Translations under genes and position numbers: made by a program
The notes under the pieces: model-generated
What the model was told of the DNA's origin: nothing
The model's database searches: none
The model's input: only the letters and a program-made list of their open reading frames with translations
Shown: one piece after another, positions 28,116 to 37,605 of the stretch
Position numbering within the stretch: the stretch's first letter is position 1
Layout of the letters: each line of letters begins with the position of its first letter
NCBI RefSeq assembly: GCF_002959965.1
Contig: NZ_PREV01000026.1
Location: 1,991,501 to 2,055,500 of the forward strand
DNA length: 64,000 bases
Direction: 5' to 3'
Source: Microbulbifer pacificus
GTDB taxonomy: Bacteria > Pseudomonadota > Gammaproteobacteria > Pseudomonadales > Cellvibrionaceae

Positions 28116-29453
28116 ATGTCGGCGAACAACAAGGTTATCTGGAGTGAGGGCATGTTCCTGCGACCCCAGCACTTCCAGCAGCAGGACCGCTATCTGGAAC
28201 AGCTGGTGGAGGCGAGGGTTGGCGGTCTCGGTCCCTATACCTGGGGACTTCTGGAGCTCGCGATCGACAGCGAACCACTGGCGATGGGCAAAATTTCACT
28301 GTCGCGTGTGAGTGGGATTTTTCCGGATGGAACACCGATGCTGGCGCCGGAACACGAGCAGCTGCCCAACGTGCTGGATGTACCGGTCAATACCCGCGAT
28401 GAAGTGGTTTACCTGTGCATACCCATGAAACGCCCGGGCAATCAGGAGTCGGTACGGGATCAGGAGGATTTTCCTCAGGCGCGCTACCAGGCCAGTAACT
28501 TTGATGCGCGCAACAGCGCGTCCACCTCCGGTGAGGCGGCGAGAATCCAGATTGGAAAATTGCGCACCTGCCTCAAGCTCGGCAGCGATGATCGAAGTGG
28601 CTACGCTGCTATTGGCATTGCGCGTATTCGCGAGCGTCAACCGGAAAAACCGGTGGAACTGGATGCAGAATTTATCCCGCCACTGCTGAATGCCGAAGCC
28701 TCCTCGGTCCTCAGGGCCTACATCGAAGAAGTCAGGGGGTTGCTGGATCATCGCGGCAGCGCACTCGGCCACCGTCTCAGCGACAGCGGCCGCAGCGGTT
28801 CGGCGGAAATTGCCGATTATCTGTTGCTGCAGGTCATCAACCGTTTTGAGCCGCTGCTGAAACAGATTACCGCGCAGCCACGCCTGCACCCGCACAGCCT
28901 GTTCCTGGAGTTGCTGCAGCTTGCCGGCGAACTGTCGACGTTTACCTCGGCCAACAAGCGGCCGCCGGAAATTCCCCGCTACGCACACGAAAATCTGCAA
29001 CAGAGTTACGCCGGGCTTTTCTCTGCGCTGCGCCAGTCGCTGTCCACGGTGCTCGAGCAGACTGCGATACCGATGGAACTGGTTCAGCGCAAGTTTGGAA
29101 TTTATGTCGCCCCGATTACCGATCCGTCGCTGGTGAAAACCGCAAGTTTTATCATGGCGGCCAAGGCGGATATGCCCGGCGACCTGCTGCGCAGCCGCTT
29201 CCCCGGCCAGGCCAAGGTAGCGCCCGTGGAAGCGATCCGCGAACTCATTTCCGCACAGTTGCCGGGGCTGTCCATCCGTGCGCTGCCGGTGGCACCGCGG
29301 CAGATTCCCTACCACGCCGGCTTTACCTATTTTGAAATCGAGCGCACCGGGGAGCTGTGGCAGGCGATGCAGCGCTCCGGTGGTTTCGCGGTGCATCTCG
29401 GCGCGGAGTTTCCCGGGCTGAACATGGAACTCTGGGCAATCAGGAATAACTGA
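28116..29453 (+). CDS. tssK: T6SS baseplate protein TssK
   Basis: TssK is the trimeric adaptor linking the baseplate wedge (TssEFG) to the membrane complex. The 445-residue protein has the family opening VIWSEGMFLRPQHFQQQDRY, a central ELLQLAGELSTF segment and the C-terminal head GLSIRALPVAPRQIPYHAGFTYFEIER. Length and arrangement are typical. tssL begins two bases after its stop, so the two are translationally coupled, as in most T6SS clusters. Confidence 0.96.
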   Translation: MSANNKVIWSEGMFLRPQHFQQQDRYLEQLVEARVGGLGPYTWGLLELAIDSEPLAMGKISLSRVSGIFPDGTPMLAPEHEQLPNVLDVPVNTRDEVVYLCIPMKRPGNQESVRDQEDFPQARYQASNFDARNSASTSGEAARIQIGKLRTCLKLGSDDRSGYAAIGIARIRERQPEKPVELDAEFIPPLLNAEASSVLRAYIEEVRGLLDHRGSALGHRLSDSGRSGSAEIADYLLLQVINRFEPLLKQITAQPRLHPHSLFLELLQLAGELSTFTSANKRPPEIPRYAHENLQQSYAGLFSALRQSLSTVLEQTAIPMELVQRKFGIYVAPITDPSLVKTASFIMAAKADMPGDLLRSRFPGQAKVAPVEAIRELISAQLPGLSIRALPVAPRQIPYHAGFTYFEIERTGELWQAMQRSGGFAVHLGAEFPGLNMELWAIRNN

Positions 29454-29455
29454 CG

Positions 29456-30304
29456 ATGAGCAACGATGCCTATACGCCACTGAATGCCGGCGACCGCACC
29501 ATCATGATCCCGACACCGGGCGCCGCCGCGCGCACGCCGCAACCACCGCCCCAGGGTATGCCCGCCGGCGACGGCGCCGCCGACCTGCGTATCCGCAACA
29601 GCCTGAACCCGCTGATCTCGGCGGCATCGAAACTGCTGGGTGCAATCGTCAAACTGCGGACCACCATGAACCACAGCAATGTGCCGGACCTGCACAAACG
29701 TCTCACGCGGGAAATCCAGAATTTCGAGCGCGAGGCCAAGCAGTTATCACTGGCACCGGAAACCGTGCTCACCGCGCGCTATCTGCTGTGCAGTGTGGTG
29801 GATGAAATTGTGCTTTCCACCCCCTGGGGTGCCGCCAGTGGGTGGAGCCAGCATTCGCTGCTGAGCCTGTTTCACAAGGAGACGTTCGGCGGCGAAAAAT
29901 GCTTCCTGATACTGCAGCGTACTCTGGAGACACCCGGCTCCCACCTGCAGTTGCTGGAATTGTTTTATCTGTGTCTGAGCCTCGGTTTCCAGGGCAAGTA
30001 CCGGCTGGTGCAGCGCGGTCATGAACAGCTGGAACAGATCCGCGAAAATCTCTATCGCACCATCGAGAGTCATCGCCCGGCGATGGAGCGGGATCTGTCC
30101 CCGCGCTGGAAAGGCTGTGTGGAACGCAAAACACGCCTGATCCAGTACATCCCCCTGTGGGTGATCGCGAGCGTGGTGCTCGGGGTACTCGCGGCCACCT
30201 TCAGCGGCTACCGCTGGTGGCTGTATCAGAGTGCGACACCGGTGGCGACGGAGATCCGCGCGCTGACGGAAAAAGACCAGGGAATTCTCGCCGCGCCGCG
30301 CTGA
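29456..30304 (+). CDS. tssL: T6SS inner-membrane protein TssL (DotU/IcmH family)
   Basis: TssL forms the membrane core with TssM and contacts TssK. The 282-residue protein has a Pro-rich cytoplasmic start, the DotU domain (NSLNPLISAASKLLGAIVKL, ARYLLCSVVDEIVLSTPWG, FYLCLSLGFQGKYRL) and one C-terminal transmembrane segment (IPLWVIASVVLGVLAATFSG, about 238-257). No OmpA-like peptidoglycan-binding domain follows, so peptidoglycan anchoring must come from another protein. The gene is packed between tssK and tssM. Confidence 0.95.
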   Translation: MSNDAYTPLNAGDRTIMIPTPGAAARTPQPPPQGMPAGDGAADLRIRNSLNPLISAASKLLGAIVKLRTTMNHSNVPDLHKRLTREIQNFEREAKQLSLAPETVLTARYLLCSVVDEIVLSTPWGAASGWSQHSLLSLFHKETFGGEKCFLILQRTLETPGSHLQLLELFYLCLSLGFQGKYRLVQRGHEQLEQIRENLYRTIESHRPAMERDLSPRWKGCVERKTRLIQYIPLWVIASVVLGVLAATFSGYRWWLYQSATPVATEIRALTEKDQGILAAPR

Positions 30305-30356
30305 GCGCGGACATTGATTGCCCCGGCCGCAACCGCGTCGGGATCTGGAGCATTAC

Positions 30357-33300
30357 ATGAAACGCTTGGCCAATTTTTTTGCCAGTAAATGGGTACTCGG
30401 GCTGATCGGTATTACCGCCCTGTCACTGCTGATTTGGTTCGGTGCCGACTACATCAAATTCGGCAGCGACAACGCCACATTATCCAGTGGTGTGCGGACT
30501 ACCATCATCGTCTTCCTGTTTGCCATCTGGCTGGTATGGAACCTGAGCCAGTGGCTGGTGGAGCGGCGCCAGAACCAGGCGCTGATCGGAAGTATCGAGA
30601 GTATCGAAGCCTCAAAGGAAGAGGAGCAGGACCCGGACCAGGAGCGCAGTCAGGAAGAACTCGCGGCCCTGTCTGAACGCTTTCGCGATGCCATGCAGGT
30701 GCTGCGCAAGGCACGCTTCAAGTCCCACAGAGGCAAAGTCTCCCTGTACCAGTTGCCCTGGTACATCATCATCGGCCCGCCCGGTTCCGGGAAAACCACC
30801 GCACTGGTCAATTCCGGTCTGGAATTTCCGCTCGCCCAGAGCCACGGCAAGGAAGCGCTCGGCGGCGTCGGCGGCACCCGCAACTGCGACTGGTGGTTTA
30901 CCAATGACGCGGTGCTGATTGATACCGCCGGCCGCTATACCACCCAGGACAGTCACCGCGTCTACGACAACAGCGCCTGGAGGGCCTTCCTGAACCTGCT
31001 GCAACGCTATCGTCGCCGCCGCCCGATTAACGGGGTGCTGGTGGCCATCAGCCTGCAGGACCTGATGGTACAGACCGCGGAGCAGCGGGTGCACCAGGCC
31101 AAGACCATTCGCGCACGCATCAATGAACTGCAACAGCAGCTGGGTATCCGCTTCCCGATTTATCTCACCTTTACCAAATGCGATCTGGTAGCGGGTTTCA
31201 GCGAGTTCTTCGACAACCTGTCACAGGCGGAGCGCGAACAGGTGTGGGGGGTGAGTTTTCCCGAAGAAGCCAGTGCCGCCGCCGGTGCGCCGATTGACGA
31301 CTTCGCGCGGGAGTTCCGCGGTCTGATCGAGCGTCTCAACCAGCGTGTGTTGTGGCGGGTGCATCAGGAACGTCATGTGGAGAAACGCGCGCTGCTGCAG
31401 GGATTCCCGGCGCGCATGGATGGATTGCTGGCGGTACTGTGTGATTTCGTCAAACAGACCTTCAGCCCCAATCGCTACGACACGGTGCCCATGGTGCGCG
31501 GTGTGTATTTCACCAGCGGCACCCAGGAAGGCAGTCCCATCGACCGCATGATGGCCACGGTGAGCGCTGACTTCGGGCTCGAGCGAGACGTGGCACCGAA
31601 ATTCCAGGGTGTGGGAAAAAGCTATTTCCTGCACCGCCTGCTGAAAGACGTCATTTTTCCCGAGGCGGATCTGGTAGGGGTCAACCGCAAGCTGGAAAAT
31701 GCCACGCGCTGGCTTCGCGGTGCGATCTATACCACCTCCGCCGTGGTGGTTGTCGGTGCGCTGTTCCTGTGGACCGGCAGCCTTGCGCAGAACAAATTGT
31801 ATATGGGGGAGGTGCGCGACAATGTCGCGGAATTCGAGCGCGTGCGCACGGAGATCGGCACGCGCAGGCTGACACCGCAGGACAGCCTGCGCATGCTGGA
31901 TCCGCTGTTTGCCGCATCCCGGGTTTATCAGAAAGAAGAACACCCATGGCTCAATAATCTTGGGCTTTACGATGACCGTGTGGATGCAGCGGCGGATGCA
32001 CTTTATCGCGAGCAATTGCGGCAGACGTTCCTGCCGGCCCTGTTGCACATGGTGGAAGCCGATCTGTCCCGGCTCGACAGCAATGATCCCGCGCTGACCC
32101 ACACTCTCAAGACTTACCTGATGTTCTTTACGCCGGACAAGCGCGATCTTGCGGTTCTCTCGGAGTACTTCAGTGCTGGCTGGTCGCGCCAGCTGTCCGG
32201 TGAAGCGGCGAAGCAGGCGCAGCTGCTTGCACACATGCAGCGACTGTTTGATGAACCGCTGCCGGAAAATCTGCAGCCGAATGAGCGCGTGGTGGCAAGT
32301 GCGCGCCAGCAGTTGCGCCGTATTCCGGTGCCGCAGCGCCTGTATGCACAGATGCAGCGCAGCGAGTTTGGCTCCACTCAAATCGACCTTTACGGTGAAG
32401 TGGGTGGTGACACCGCACAGCTGTTTGGTGTCGATCCCGCGGACAGCCGCTTTCATATTCCCTACCTGTACACCAAGGCCGGCTACAAGGACATGGAATT
32501 CGGCGCGGACTCGCCAATGCTGGATCAGTTGGCGGAGGAGCGCTGGATTTACGGTGGTGAACTGAGTGGAGAAGACTTCAGCCGCGAGGATCGCGAGAAG
32601 CTCGGCGAGGAGGTAAAACGGATTTATCTCAGTGAATACCAGCAGCGCTGGCAGCAGTTCCTGGGTGGATTTTCCATTCGCGGCTTCCAGTCCACGGCAC
32701 AGGCCCTGGATGTGTTGGCGAAACTTTCCGACCCGGTGTATTCGCCGCTACTGGCCATCACGGAAATTACCGCGGACAACACGGCGCTTACCGCACGGCC
32801 GGAACTGCCGGCGGACGCAAGTGGTGTCGCCCTGCCGGTGTCGAGCAACACCCGCCGACTGGGCGCGGCCGCCGTCAGCAGCGCGGCGGGTGCACTGGCG
32901 GAACAATTCCAGCCCACCGTGGTGGATCTGCGCTTTGAAGAACTGCAACGCCTGACCCGCAGTGAAAAAGGTCGTCCTGCACGTATTCAGGAGTACCTGA
33001 CCAGCATCAATCAGGTTCAGGAATATCTCGCGGAAATCGACAGTGGCGTCAATCCGGATGAAGCGGCGTTCGGCAAAGCCAAAGCGCGATTCAATGGTGC
33101 CAGTGACGCGATCAAGCAATTGCGGATAAAGGCCGCTAACGCGCCCGCGCCCTTCGACCAATGGTTGGAAGAAGTTGCCGATGGCACCTGGTCACTGGTG
33201 ATGGCAAAAGCCAAGCGCCACGTGGACAAGGCCTGGCGCGAACAGGTGTACAGCGTATACAGCCGCAGTCTTGCCGATCGCTTCCCGCTGCGTACCGGTG

Positions 33301-33905
33301 TCGACCTCGATGCCCCGGTGCTGGAGTTCAACAGCTTTTTCAAACCCGGTGGCGTAGAGCAGCAGTTCGTTCAGCAGTACCTGCAACCATTCGTGGATAC
33401 CCGCAGCTGGAAAGTGAAATCGCTGGAAGGCCAGAGCATCGGAATTTCCTCCGGCGCCCTCACGCAAATGCAGCGGGCCGAACGCATTCGCAAAACCCTG
33501 TTCAGTGCAGGGGAGCAAGCGGGTTACCAGTTCCGTATCGAACCGACAAAACTGGATTCCGGTGTGCGCCTGTTTGCATTGGAACTGGGTGGGCAGCGTG
33601 TGCCTTACTCTCACGGTCCGCGCACCAGCAGCAAACTGGACTGGAAAGGCGGCGAGTCCAATCGTGTGCGCATCATTTTTGAAGACCTTAACGAAACGGT
33701 ACACCGCCAGCACTTCGAGGGCGACTGGGCCTGGTATCGTCTGTTGCTCAATTCCGACGTCGAGCGTGGGCGCAGCAGCAATGAGTATCTGGTGACCTTC
33801 CGCGAGTCCGGGCGCGAGGCGCAGTTCCGTCTGTCGGCAAGCGGGGTCAACAATCCGTTCGATCAGACCCTGCTGGCAGGCTACCGTTGTCCCCAGGTAC
33901 TTTGA
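30357..33905 (+). CDS. tssM: T6SS inner-membrane protein TssM (IcmF family)
   Basis: TssM spans the periplasm and binds TssJ. From the ATG at 30357 (GGAG upstream) the product has 1182 residues with two N-terminal transmembrane helices (about 10-25 and 45-65), a cytoplasmic NTPase-like domain with Walker A GPPGSGKTTAL and Walker B-type LIDTAGRYTTQD, a third helix around residue 455 (YTTSAVVVVGALFLWTG), and the long periplasmic IcmF/DUF1215 region. The intact Walker A motif suggests nucleotide binding, which not all TssM proteins keep. tagF follows with a gap of about 11 bases. Confidence 0.96.
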   Translation: MKRLANFFASKWVLGLIGITALSLLIWFGADYIKFGSDNATLSSGVRTTIIVFLFAIWLVWNLSQWLVERRQNQALIGSIESIEASKEEEQDPDQERSQEELAALSERFRDAMQVLRKARFKSHRGKVSLYQLPWYIIIGPPGSGKTTALVNSGLEFPLAQSHGKEALGGVGGTRNCDWWFTNDAVLIDTAGRYTTQDSHRVYDNSAWRAFLNLLQRYRRRRPINGVLVAISLQDLMVQTAEQRVHQAKTIRARINELQQQLGIRFPIYLTFTKCDLVAGFSEFFDNLSQAEREQVWGVSFPEEASAAAGAPIDDFAREFRGLIERLNQRVLWRVHQERHVEKRALLQGFPARMDGLLAVLCDFVKQTFSPNRYDTVPMVRGVYFTSGTQEGSPIDRMMATVSADFGLERDVAPKFQGVGKSYFLHRLLKDVIFPEADLVGVNRKLENATRWLRGAIYTTSAVVVVGALFLWTGSLAQNKLYMGEVRDNVAEFERVRTEIGTRRLTPQDSLRMLDPLFAASRVYQKEEHPWLNNLGLYDDRVDAAADALYREQLRQTFLPALLHMVEADLSRLDSNDPALTHTLKTYLMFFTPDKRDLAVLSEYFSAGWSRQLSGEAAKQAQLLAHMQRLFDEPLPENLQPNERVVASARQQLRRIPVPQRLYAQMQRSEFGSTQIDLYGEVGGDTAQLFGVDPADSRFHIPYLYTKAGYKDMEFGADSPMLDQLAEERWIYGGELSGEDFSREDREKLGEEVKRIYLSEYQQRWQQFLGGFSIRGFQSTAQALDVLAKLSDPVYSPLLAITEITADNTALTARPELPADASGVALPVSSNTRRLGAAAVSSAAGALAEQFQPTVVDLRFEELQRLTRSEKGRPARIQEYLTSINQVQEYLAEIDSGVNPDEAAFGKAKARFNGASDAIKQLRIKAANAPAPFDQWLEEVADGTWSLVMAKAKRHVDKAWREQVYSVYSRSLADRFPLRTGVDLDAPVLEFNSFFKPGGVEQQFVQQYLQPFVDTRSWKVKSLEGQSIGISSGALTQMQRAERIRKTLFSAGEQAGYQFRIEPTKLDSGVRLFALELGGQRVPYSHGPRTSSKLDWKGGESNRVRIIFEDLNETVHRQHFEGDWAWYRLLLNSDVERGRSSNEYLVTFRESGREAQFRLSASGVNNPFDQTLLAGYRCPQVL

Positions 33906-33916
33906 GCGCAGTGGCC

Positions 33917-34582
33917 ATGATGCAGAAAGGATTATTCGGGAAATTGCCGGGTCACGGTGATTTTGTTCAGAGGGATTTGCCGGGAAGTTTTGTCACCCCC
34001 TGGGACGAATGGCTGCAGCGCGCGGTGTACGGTTCGAGAGAATTGGTGGGAGAGCGCTGGCTGGAGTATTACCTGACCAGCCCTATCTGGCGGTTTGCTC
34101 TGTCTGCCGGTGTGCTGAATCAGCAGGCTTGGGCGGGAGTGCTGGTGCCGAGTGTCGACAGTGTAGGGCGTTATTTCCCGGTGACCATGGCGGTGCCGCT
34201 GCCTGCGGGAAGTAATCTGTTTGATGTGCAGGTGAGGGCCGAGGCGTGGTACAGCGAGCTCTCCGAGCTCGCGATCAATGCATTGCAGAACGCGCTGCTG
34301 GCGGACCAGTTGCTGGAACTGTTTCCGCCGTTTCCCGCGCTGGCACAAAAAAACACAGAAGTAGAAAACGATGATTCGCTTGTGAAGGTGTGCGGCGAGC
34401 CCAGCATCGCCGGCAGCTATCCGGCACTGCTGGAATATCTGTACCGAGAGCGACACCCTAGCTTCAGTTTGTGGTGGTGTTCAGGTTCTCAGTTTCTTGC
34501 ACCAAAAACCATGTTGAGCGCAGGCCTTCCCGATCCATCGGAATATGGCTGCATGCTGGGCGCACCGAAATTTCATTGGTGA
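33917..34582 (+). CDS. tagF: T6SS-associated protein TagF
   Basis: TagF proteins are cytoplasmic negative regulators of T6SS assembly; in P. aeruginosa TagF acts after translation by binding Fha. The product carries the family opening GLFGKLPGHGDFVQRDLP, LTSPIWRFALSAG and the PSVDSVGRYFPVTMA stretch. The ATG at 33917 (followed directly by a second ATG) gives 221 residues; a GTG at 33911 is an alternative. This is a stand-alone TagF, not fused to a PP2C domain as in some species; the phosphatase is encoded separately at 22333. A 302-base gene-free region follows. Confidence 0.9.
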   Translation: MMQKGLFGKLPGHGDFVQRDLPGSFVTPWDEWLQRAVYGSRELVGERWLEYYLTSPIWRFALSAGVLNQQAWAGVLVPSVDSVGRYFPVTMAVPLPAGSNLFDVQVRAEAWYSELSELAINALQNALLADQLLELFPPFPALAQKNTEVENDDSLVKVCGEPSIAGSYPALLEYLYRERHPSFSLWWCSGSQFLAPKTMLSAGLPDPSEYGCMLGAPKFHW

Positions 34583-34884
34583 ACGATATCTCGAATTGCC
34601 GTTTGCGTTAGTTGGTATTTTTGTACCAATAAAAAACCGGATTTACCTGTAGAGAATTTCAAATCGGTGTTCAATGAGAAATGGATTTCGATAAAATGAT
34701 GCAGTGATTTTTGCATAACAGGTACGGTCGTGCCGGTTATGTATTGCAGATTGTTGTCGTTGGTTTTTTTGATTTCAGTGATTGCCACAGGTTTGGCGAA
34801 TATCGGAAGTGATAGAAAACAATCGGCAATTTCAGGGAGGAGGCTTGCGGCGATTATCCGCTGTAAGACATGCGGGGGAATGGA
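34583..34884. promoter_or_regulatory. Gene-free mid-cluster regulatory region with two GGTAC-type dyads
   Basis: This AT-rich spacer interrupts an otherwise tightly packed operon. It holds the perfect dyad TTGGTATTTTTGTACCAA (34612-34629) and a second near-dyad, GGTAC-GGTC-GTGCC (34721-34734). TAAAAT at 34691-34696 with TTCAAT 16 bases upstream could be a weak promoter. No T run follows the first dyad, so it is unlikely to be a terminator. The arrangement suggests a second internal promoter for the tssA-clpV half of the locus. Confidence 0.45.
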
Positions 34885-35697
34885 ATGTCTGCCAGTACTT
34901 ATCAGGTGATTTTTACCGGTTCGCTTCGCGATGGCTTCAGCCGCCGTGAAGGAATCAGCCAGTTGGCAAAACGCCTGAGTCTTGATTTTGATCAGATAAA
35001 AAAGCTGCTGACGTACTCGCGTCCGGTGGTGAAATGCTGCAAACAGATGATAGAGGGGGAGCGTCTGGTCCAGGCGTTCTGGCAGGCGGGCTGGCGCAGC
35101 GAACTGATCTGTGACGGCCATTTGCTGTTTGATGGTGAACAGCATTTTCCCGGTGTGGGTGGACCTGCGGCGGATGAGACGGAGAAGCAGCGGTTGTTTT
35201 GTGAAGAGGCGCGCTGCTCAATCGAGGTGCCCGCAGGATGGCAAGCACTTACCGATCTCAACGGTAGTGCCGTGATGCAGTCGGGTAACCTGCGCGAGAA
35301 TCAGTTTCTGGTGGTGCTTTCCCAGAATCTGCTGGATCTGCCTGCGGCATCCACCATCGGCGCCTACTGTGGCGCACAACTCAAACAGTGTGCGGCGAAG
35401 TTGCAAGACAGTGAAATTCTGATACCGGCCACACCGCTGGAAGAGGGTGATTTTCCCGCCTGTTTCGGTGAGATCAGCGCGTATATTGACGGCCTGCCGG
35501 TGCAGTACCTCGTGGTGTGTATTGAATGTGATGAGCGGATCTACACGCTGTTTTTGTGGTGTGAAGCCAGAGACTTCGGGCGCTGCAGAAAGGATTTTGA
35601 TCGCATCGTACTGAGCTTTCGCTCAGAGTTTTTGGCCGCGCCAGCCAATGAAGCAGGACATCGGGTCGCGCGACACGGAACTTTGTCCATGGCCTGA
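34885..35697 (+). CDS. Uncharacterised T6SS-cluster protein with possible DcrB/PsbP-like C-terminal domain
   Basis: I do not recognise this 270-residue protein with confidence. The ATG at 34885 is preferred over one at 34870 because GGGGGA lies upstream at a good distance. Residues 1-65 (YQVIFTGSLRDGFSRREGIS, LAKRLSLDFDQIKKLL) look like a small alpha/beta domain seen in several cytoplasmic regulators. The rest (IEVPAGWQALTDLNGSAVMQ, FGEISAYIDGLPVQYLVVCI, FDRIVLSFR) has the rhythm of the DcrB/PsbP/DUF1795 fold, the fold of Eag chaperones that load T6SS effectors. There is no signal peptide. Its position between TagF and TssA suggests a cytoplasmic accessory role. Confidence 0.55.
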   Translation: MSASTYQVIFTGSLRDGFSRREGISQLAKRLSLDFDQIKKLLTYSRPVVKCCKQMIEGERLVQAFWQAGWRSELICDGHLLFDGEQHFPGVGGPAADETEKQRLFCEEARCSIEVPAGWQALTDLNGSAVMQSGNLRENQFLVVLSQNLLDLPAASTIGAYCGAQLKQCAAKLQDSEILIPATPLEEGDFPACFGEISAYIDGLPVQYLVVCIECDERIYTLFLWCEARDFGRCRKDFDRIVLSFRSEFLAAPANEAGHRVARHGTLSMA

Positions 35698-35758
35698 CCG
35701 GCCGTGTCCAAGAAAAATGAGAGCAGCGTGTGGCTGCCAAACTTGAAAGGGAATTCTC

Positions 35759-37039
35759 ATGGCACTGGCCAATGTCACTGATCTGGGTGCGCTTTTGCAG
35801 GATATCGCCGGGGACCTTCCTCAGGGTGAAGATATCCGTTCCGATCGCTCCCCGACGTCCGACTATTACACCATCAAGGATGCCCGCAACAGCGCGCGCG
35901 CCGCGGAACGCTCCGCGAGGTTTGACGACAGCGATATCGATCTGCTGGCGCCCTGGCGGGACGTTGCAAAGACCGCCGAAAAAATTCTTAAAGGGAAAAG
36001 CAAGGATCTTGAGGTTGCCAGCTGGTATACCGAGGCGCTTATCCGCCTGCATGGCTTTGCCGGCCTGCGCGATGGTTTCCAGCTGATCGAAGGCATGATC
36101 GATGGCTACTGGGAAAACCTGTATCCCGAGCCCGATGAAGACGGTCTTGAAACCAAAGTCGCGCCGCTTACCGGGCTCAATGGCGACGGCGTCGACGGCA
36201 CATTGCTGCTGCCAATCCGCAACGCGGATATAACCCCGGAAGGCGATTTCGGCGGTTTTGCCTTTGTTCACTACCAGCAGGCCCGCGATGCCGACAAACT
36301 CTCTGATCCGGATGCAAAGGCCGCGCGCATCGAAACCCTCGGCTACAGCCTGGATGACATCGAGCAATGCGTACAATCCGCAAGTGCGCAGTGGGCGATG
36401 GATCTGGTGGAAACCATCGAACAGGCGCTCACCAGCTACAAAGCCATCAATGAGCGTCTGCGCGCAAGCTGCGGCCAGGATGCGCCACCCTATTCGAGCA
36501 TCACCGGGCTTCTCGATGAAGTGCTTCGCACCACCCGGTTTGTCTACCAATCTCATCTGGAAGCGCTGAGCGCCATTGAAACGGCGGCGGCACAGAGCGA
36601 TGAATCCGCTTCCGCCCAGGCCGTTGCCAATGGCGCGACGGCAGTGGCCTCCCAGGTCGTCAGTGTTCCCAACGGCGCGATCAACAGCCGTGAAGACGCA
36701 CTGATATTGCTGGAGAAGGTGGCCAAGTATTTCCGCACTTATGAGCCACACACCCCGCTTGCTCCGGGTCTGGAGCGTCTTGTCGGCTGGGGGCGCATGA
36801 CCGTCGCCGAGCTGATGACGGAGCTTCTGCCCGATGACACCTCGCGGGCTATCTATTCACAGTTGACCGGTGTGCGCCTCGATGGCTCGGACAGTCAACG
36901 TTATGTCGCGCCTCCGGCAACGCAAAGCAGTGCTGCGCCCGCCGGCAATCCTGAAGCGGTAAGCACCGGTGAGGCGCCCGCCTCCGACAGCGGCTGGGGC
37001 GCGCAGCCACAATCGGAAACCACAGAATCCGGTTGGTAA
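35759..37039 (+). CDS. tssA: T6SS protein TssA (ImpA family)
   Basis: TssA primes or caps the growing tail. The 426-residue protein starts MALANVTDLGALLQDIAGDL and carries the ImpA N-terminal domain (DLEVASWYTEALIRLHGF, GMIDGYWENLYPEPDEDG). The C-terminal part includes NSREDALILLEKVAKYF and PLAPGLERLVGWGRMTVAEL, as in the short PA-type TssA. The extreme C-terminus is Ser/Pro/Gln-rich and ends TESGW. AAAGGGA precedes the ATG. It is followed after 47 bases by tssB, starting the sheath-baseplate gene block. Confidence 0.93.
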   Translation: MALANVTDLGALLQDIAGDLPQGEDIRSDRSPTSDYYTIKDARNSARAAERSARFDDSDIDLLAPWRDVAKTAEKILKGKSKDLEVASWYTEALIRLHGFAGLRDGFQLIEGMIDGYWENLYPEPDEDGLETKVAPLTGLNGDGVDGTLLLPIRNADITPEGDFGGFAFVHYQQARDADKLSDPDAKAARIETLGYSLDDIEQCVQSASAQWAMDLVETIEQALTSYKAINERLRASCGQDAPPYSSITGLLDEVLRTTRFVYQSHLEALSAIETAAAQSDESASAQAVANGATAVASQVVSVPNGAINSREDALILLEKVAKYFRTYEPHTPLAPGLERLVGWGRMTVAELMTELLPDDTSRAIYSQLTGVRLDGSDSQRYVAPPATQSSAAPAGNPEAVSTGEAPASDSGWGAQPQSETTESGW

Positions 37040-37086
37040 AACCAGAGTAATCACCACGATTCCTGAATTGAGGAAAGGAGACCCTG

Positions 37087-37605
37087 ATGTCCGAGAGTAT
37101 TCACAACAAACTGAAGCGTGTACGCAAACCGCGCGTACACATCACCTACGACGTTGAAACCAACGGTGCCGAAGTCAAGAAGGAGCTGCCGTTTGTCACC
37201 GGGGTAATGGGCGATTACTCCGGTGATAACACCGAGAACCGCAAGGCATTAAAAGAGCGCAAGTTCGTACAGATTGATCGCGACAATTTCAACGATGTGA
37301 TGGCGAAGGTAAATCCGAAACTGGGGCTTCAGGTGGAAAATACCCTGGCCGGTGACGGCAGCAAAATGGCGGTCAATCTCGACTTCAACCACATGGACGA
37401 TTTCTCGCCCGAGCAGATCGTCGAGCAGGTGGAACCTCTCAAGCAGTTGCTTGAAGCGCGCAGCAAACTGCGCGACCTCCTGAGCAAAGCCGACCGCTCC
37501 GAGGAGCTGGAAAAAGTACTGGAAGACATTCTGAAGAGCACGGAAAACGTCAGCGCCATTTCCGAGCAGCTGGGCCTTGGGGAAGACAAGGGAGAGGACG
37601 CGTAA
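37087..37605 (+). CDS. tssB: T6SS contractile sheath small subunit TssB
   Basis: TssB (VipA) pairs with TssC to form the contractile sheath. The 172-residue protein has [51 protein letters not shown] and the [15 protein letters not shown] helix, all standard. AAAGGAG provides a strong ribosome-binding site. Its TAA stop shares one base with the tssC ATG (TAATG), so the two sheath subunits are translationally coupled in equal amounts. Confidence 0.97.
   Translation: MSESIHNKLKRVRKPRVHITYDVETNGAEVKKELPFVTGVMGDYSGDNTENRKALKERKFVQIDRDNFNDVMAKVNPKLGLQVENTLAGDGSKMAVNLDFNHMDDFSPEQIVEQVEPLKQLLEARSKLRDLLSKADRSEELEKVLEDILKSTENVSAISEQLGLGEDKGEDA

Noticed and set aside
34612..34629. Terminator of tagF
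   Set aside because: The stem is followed by an A-rich stretch, not T, on the plus strand; a protein-binding dyad is more likely.
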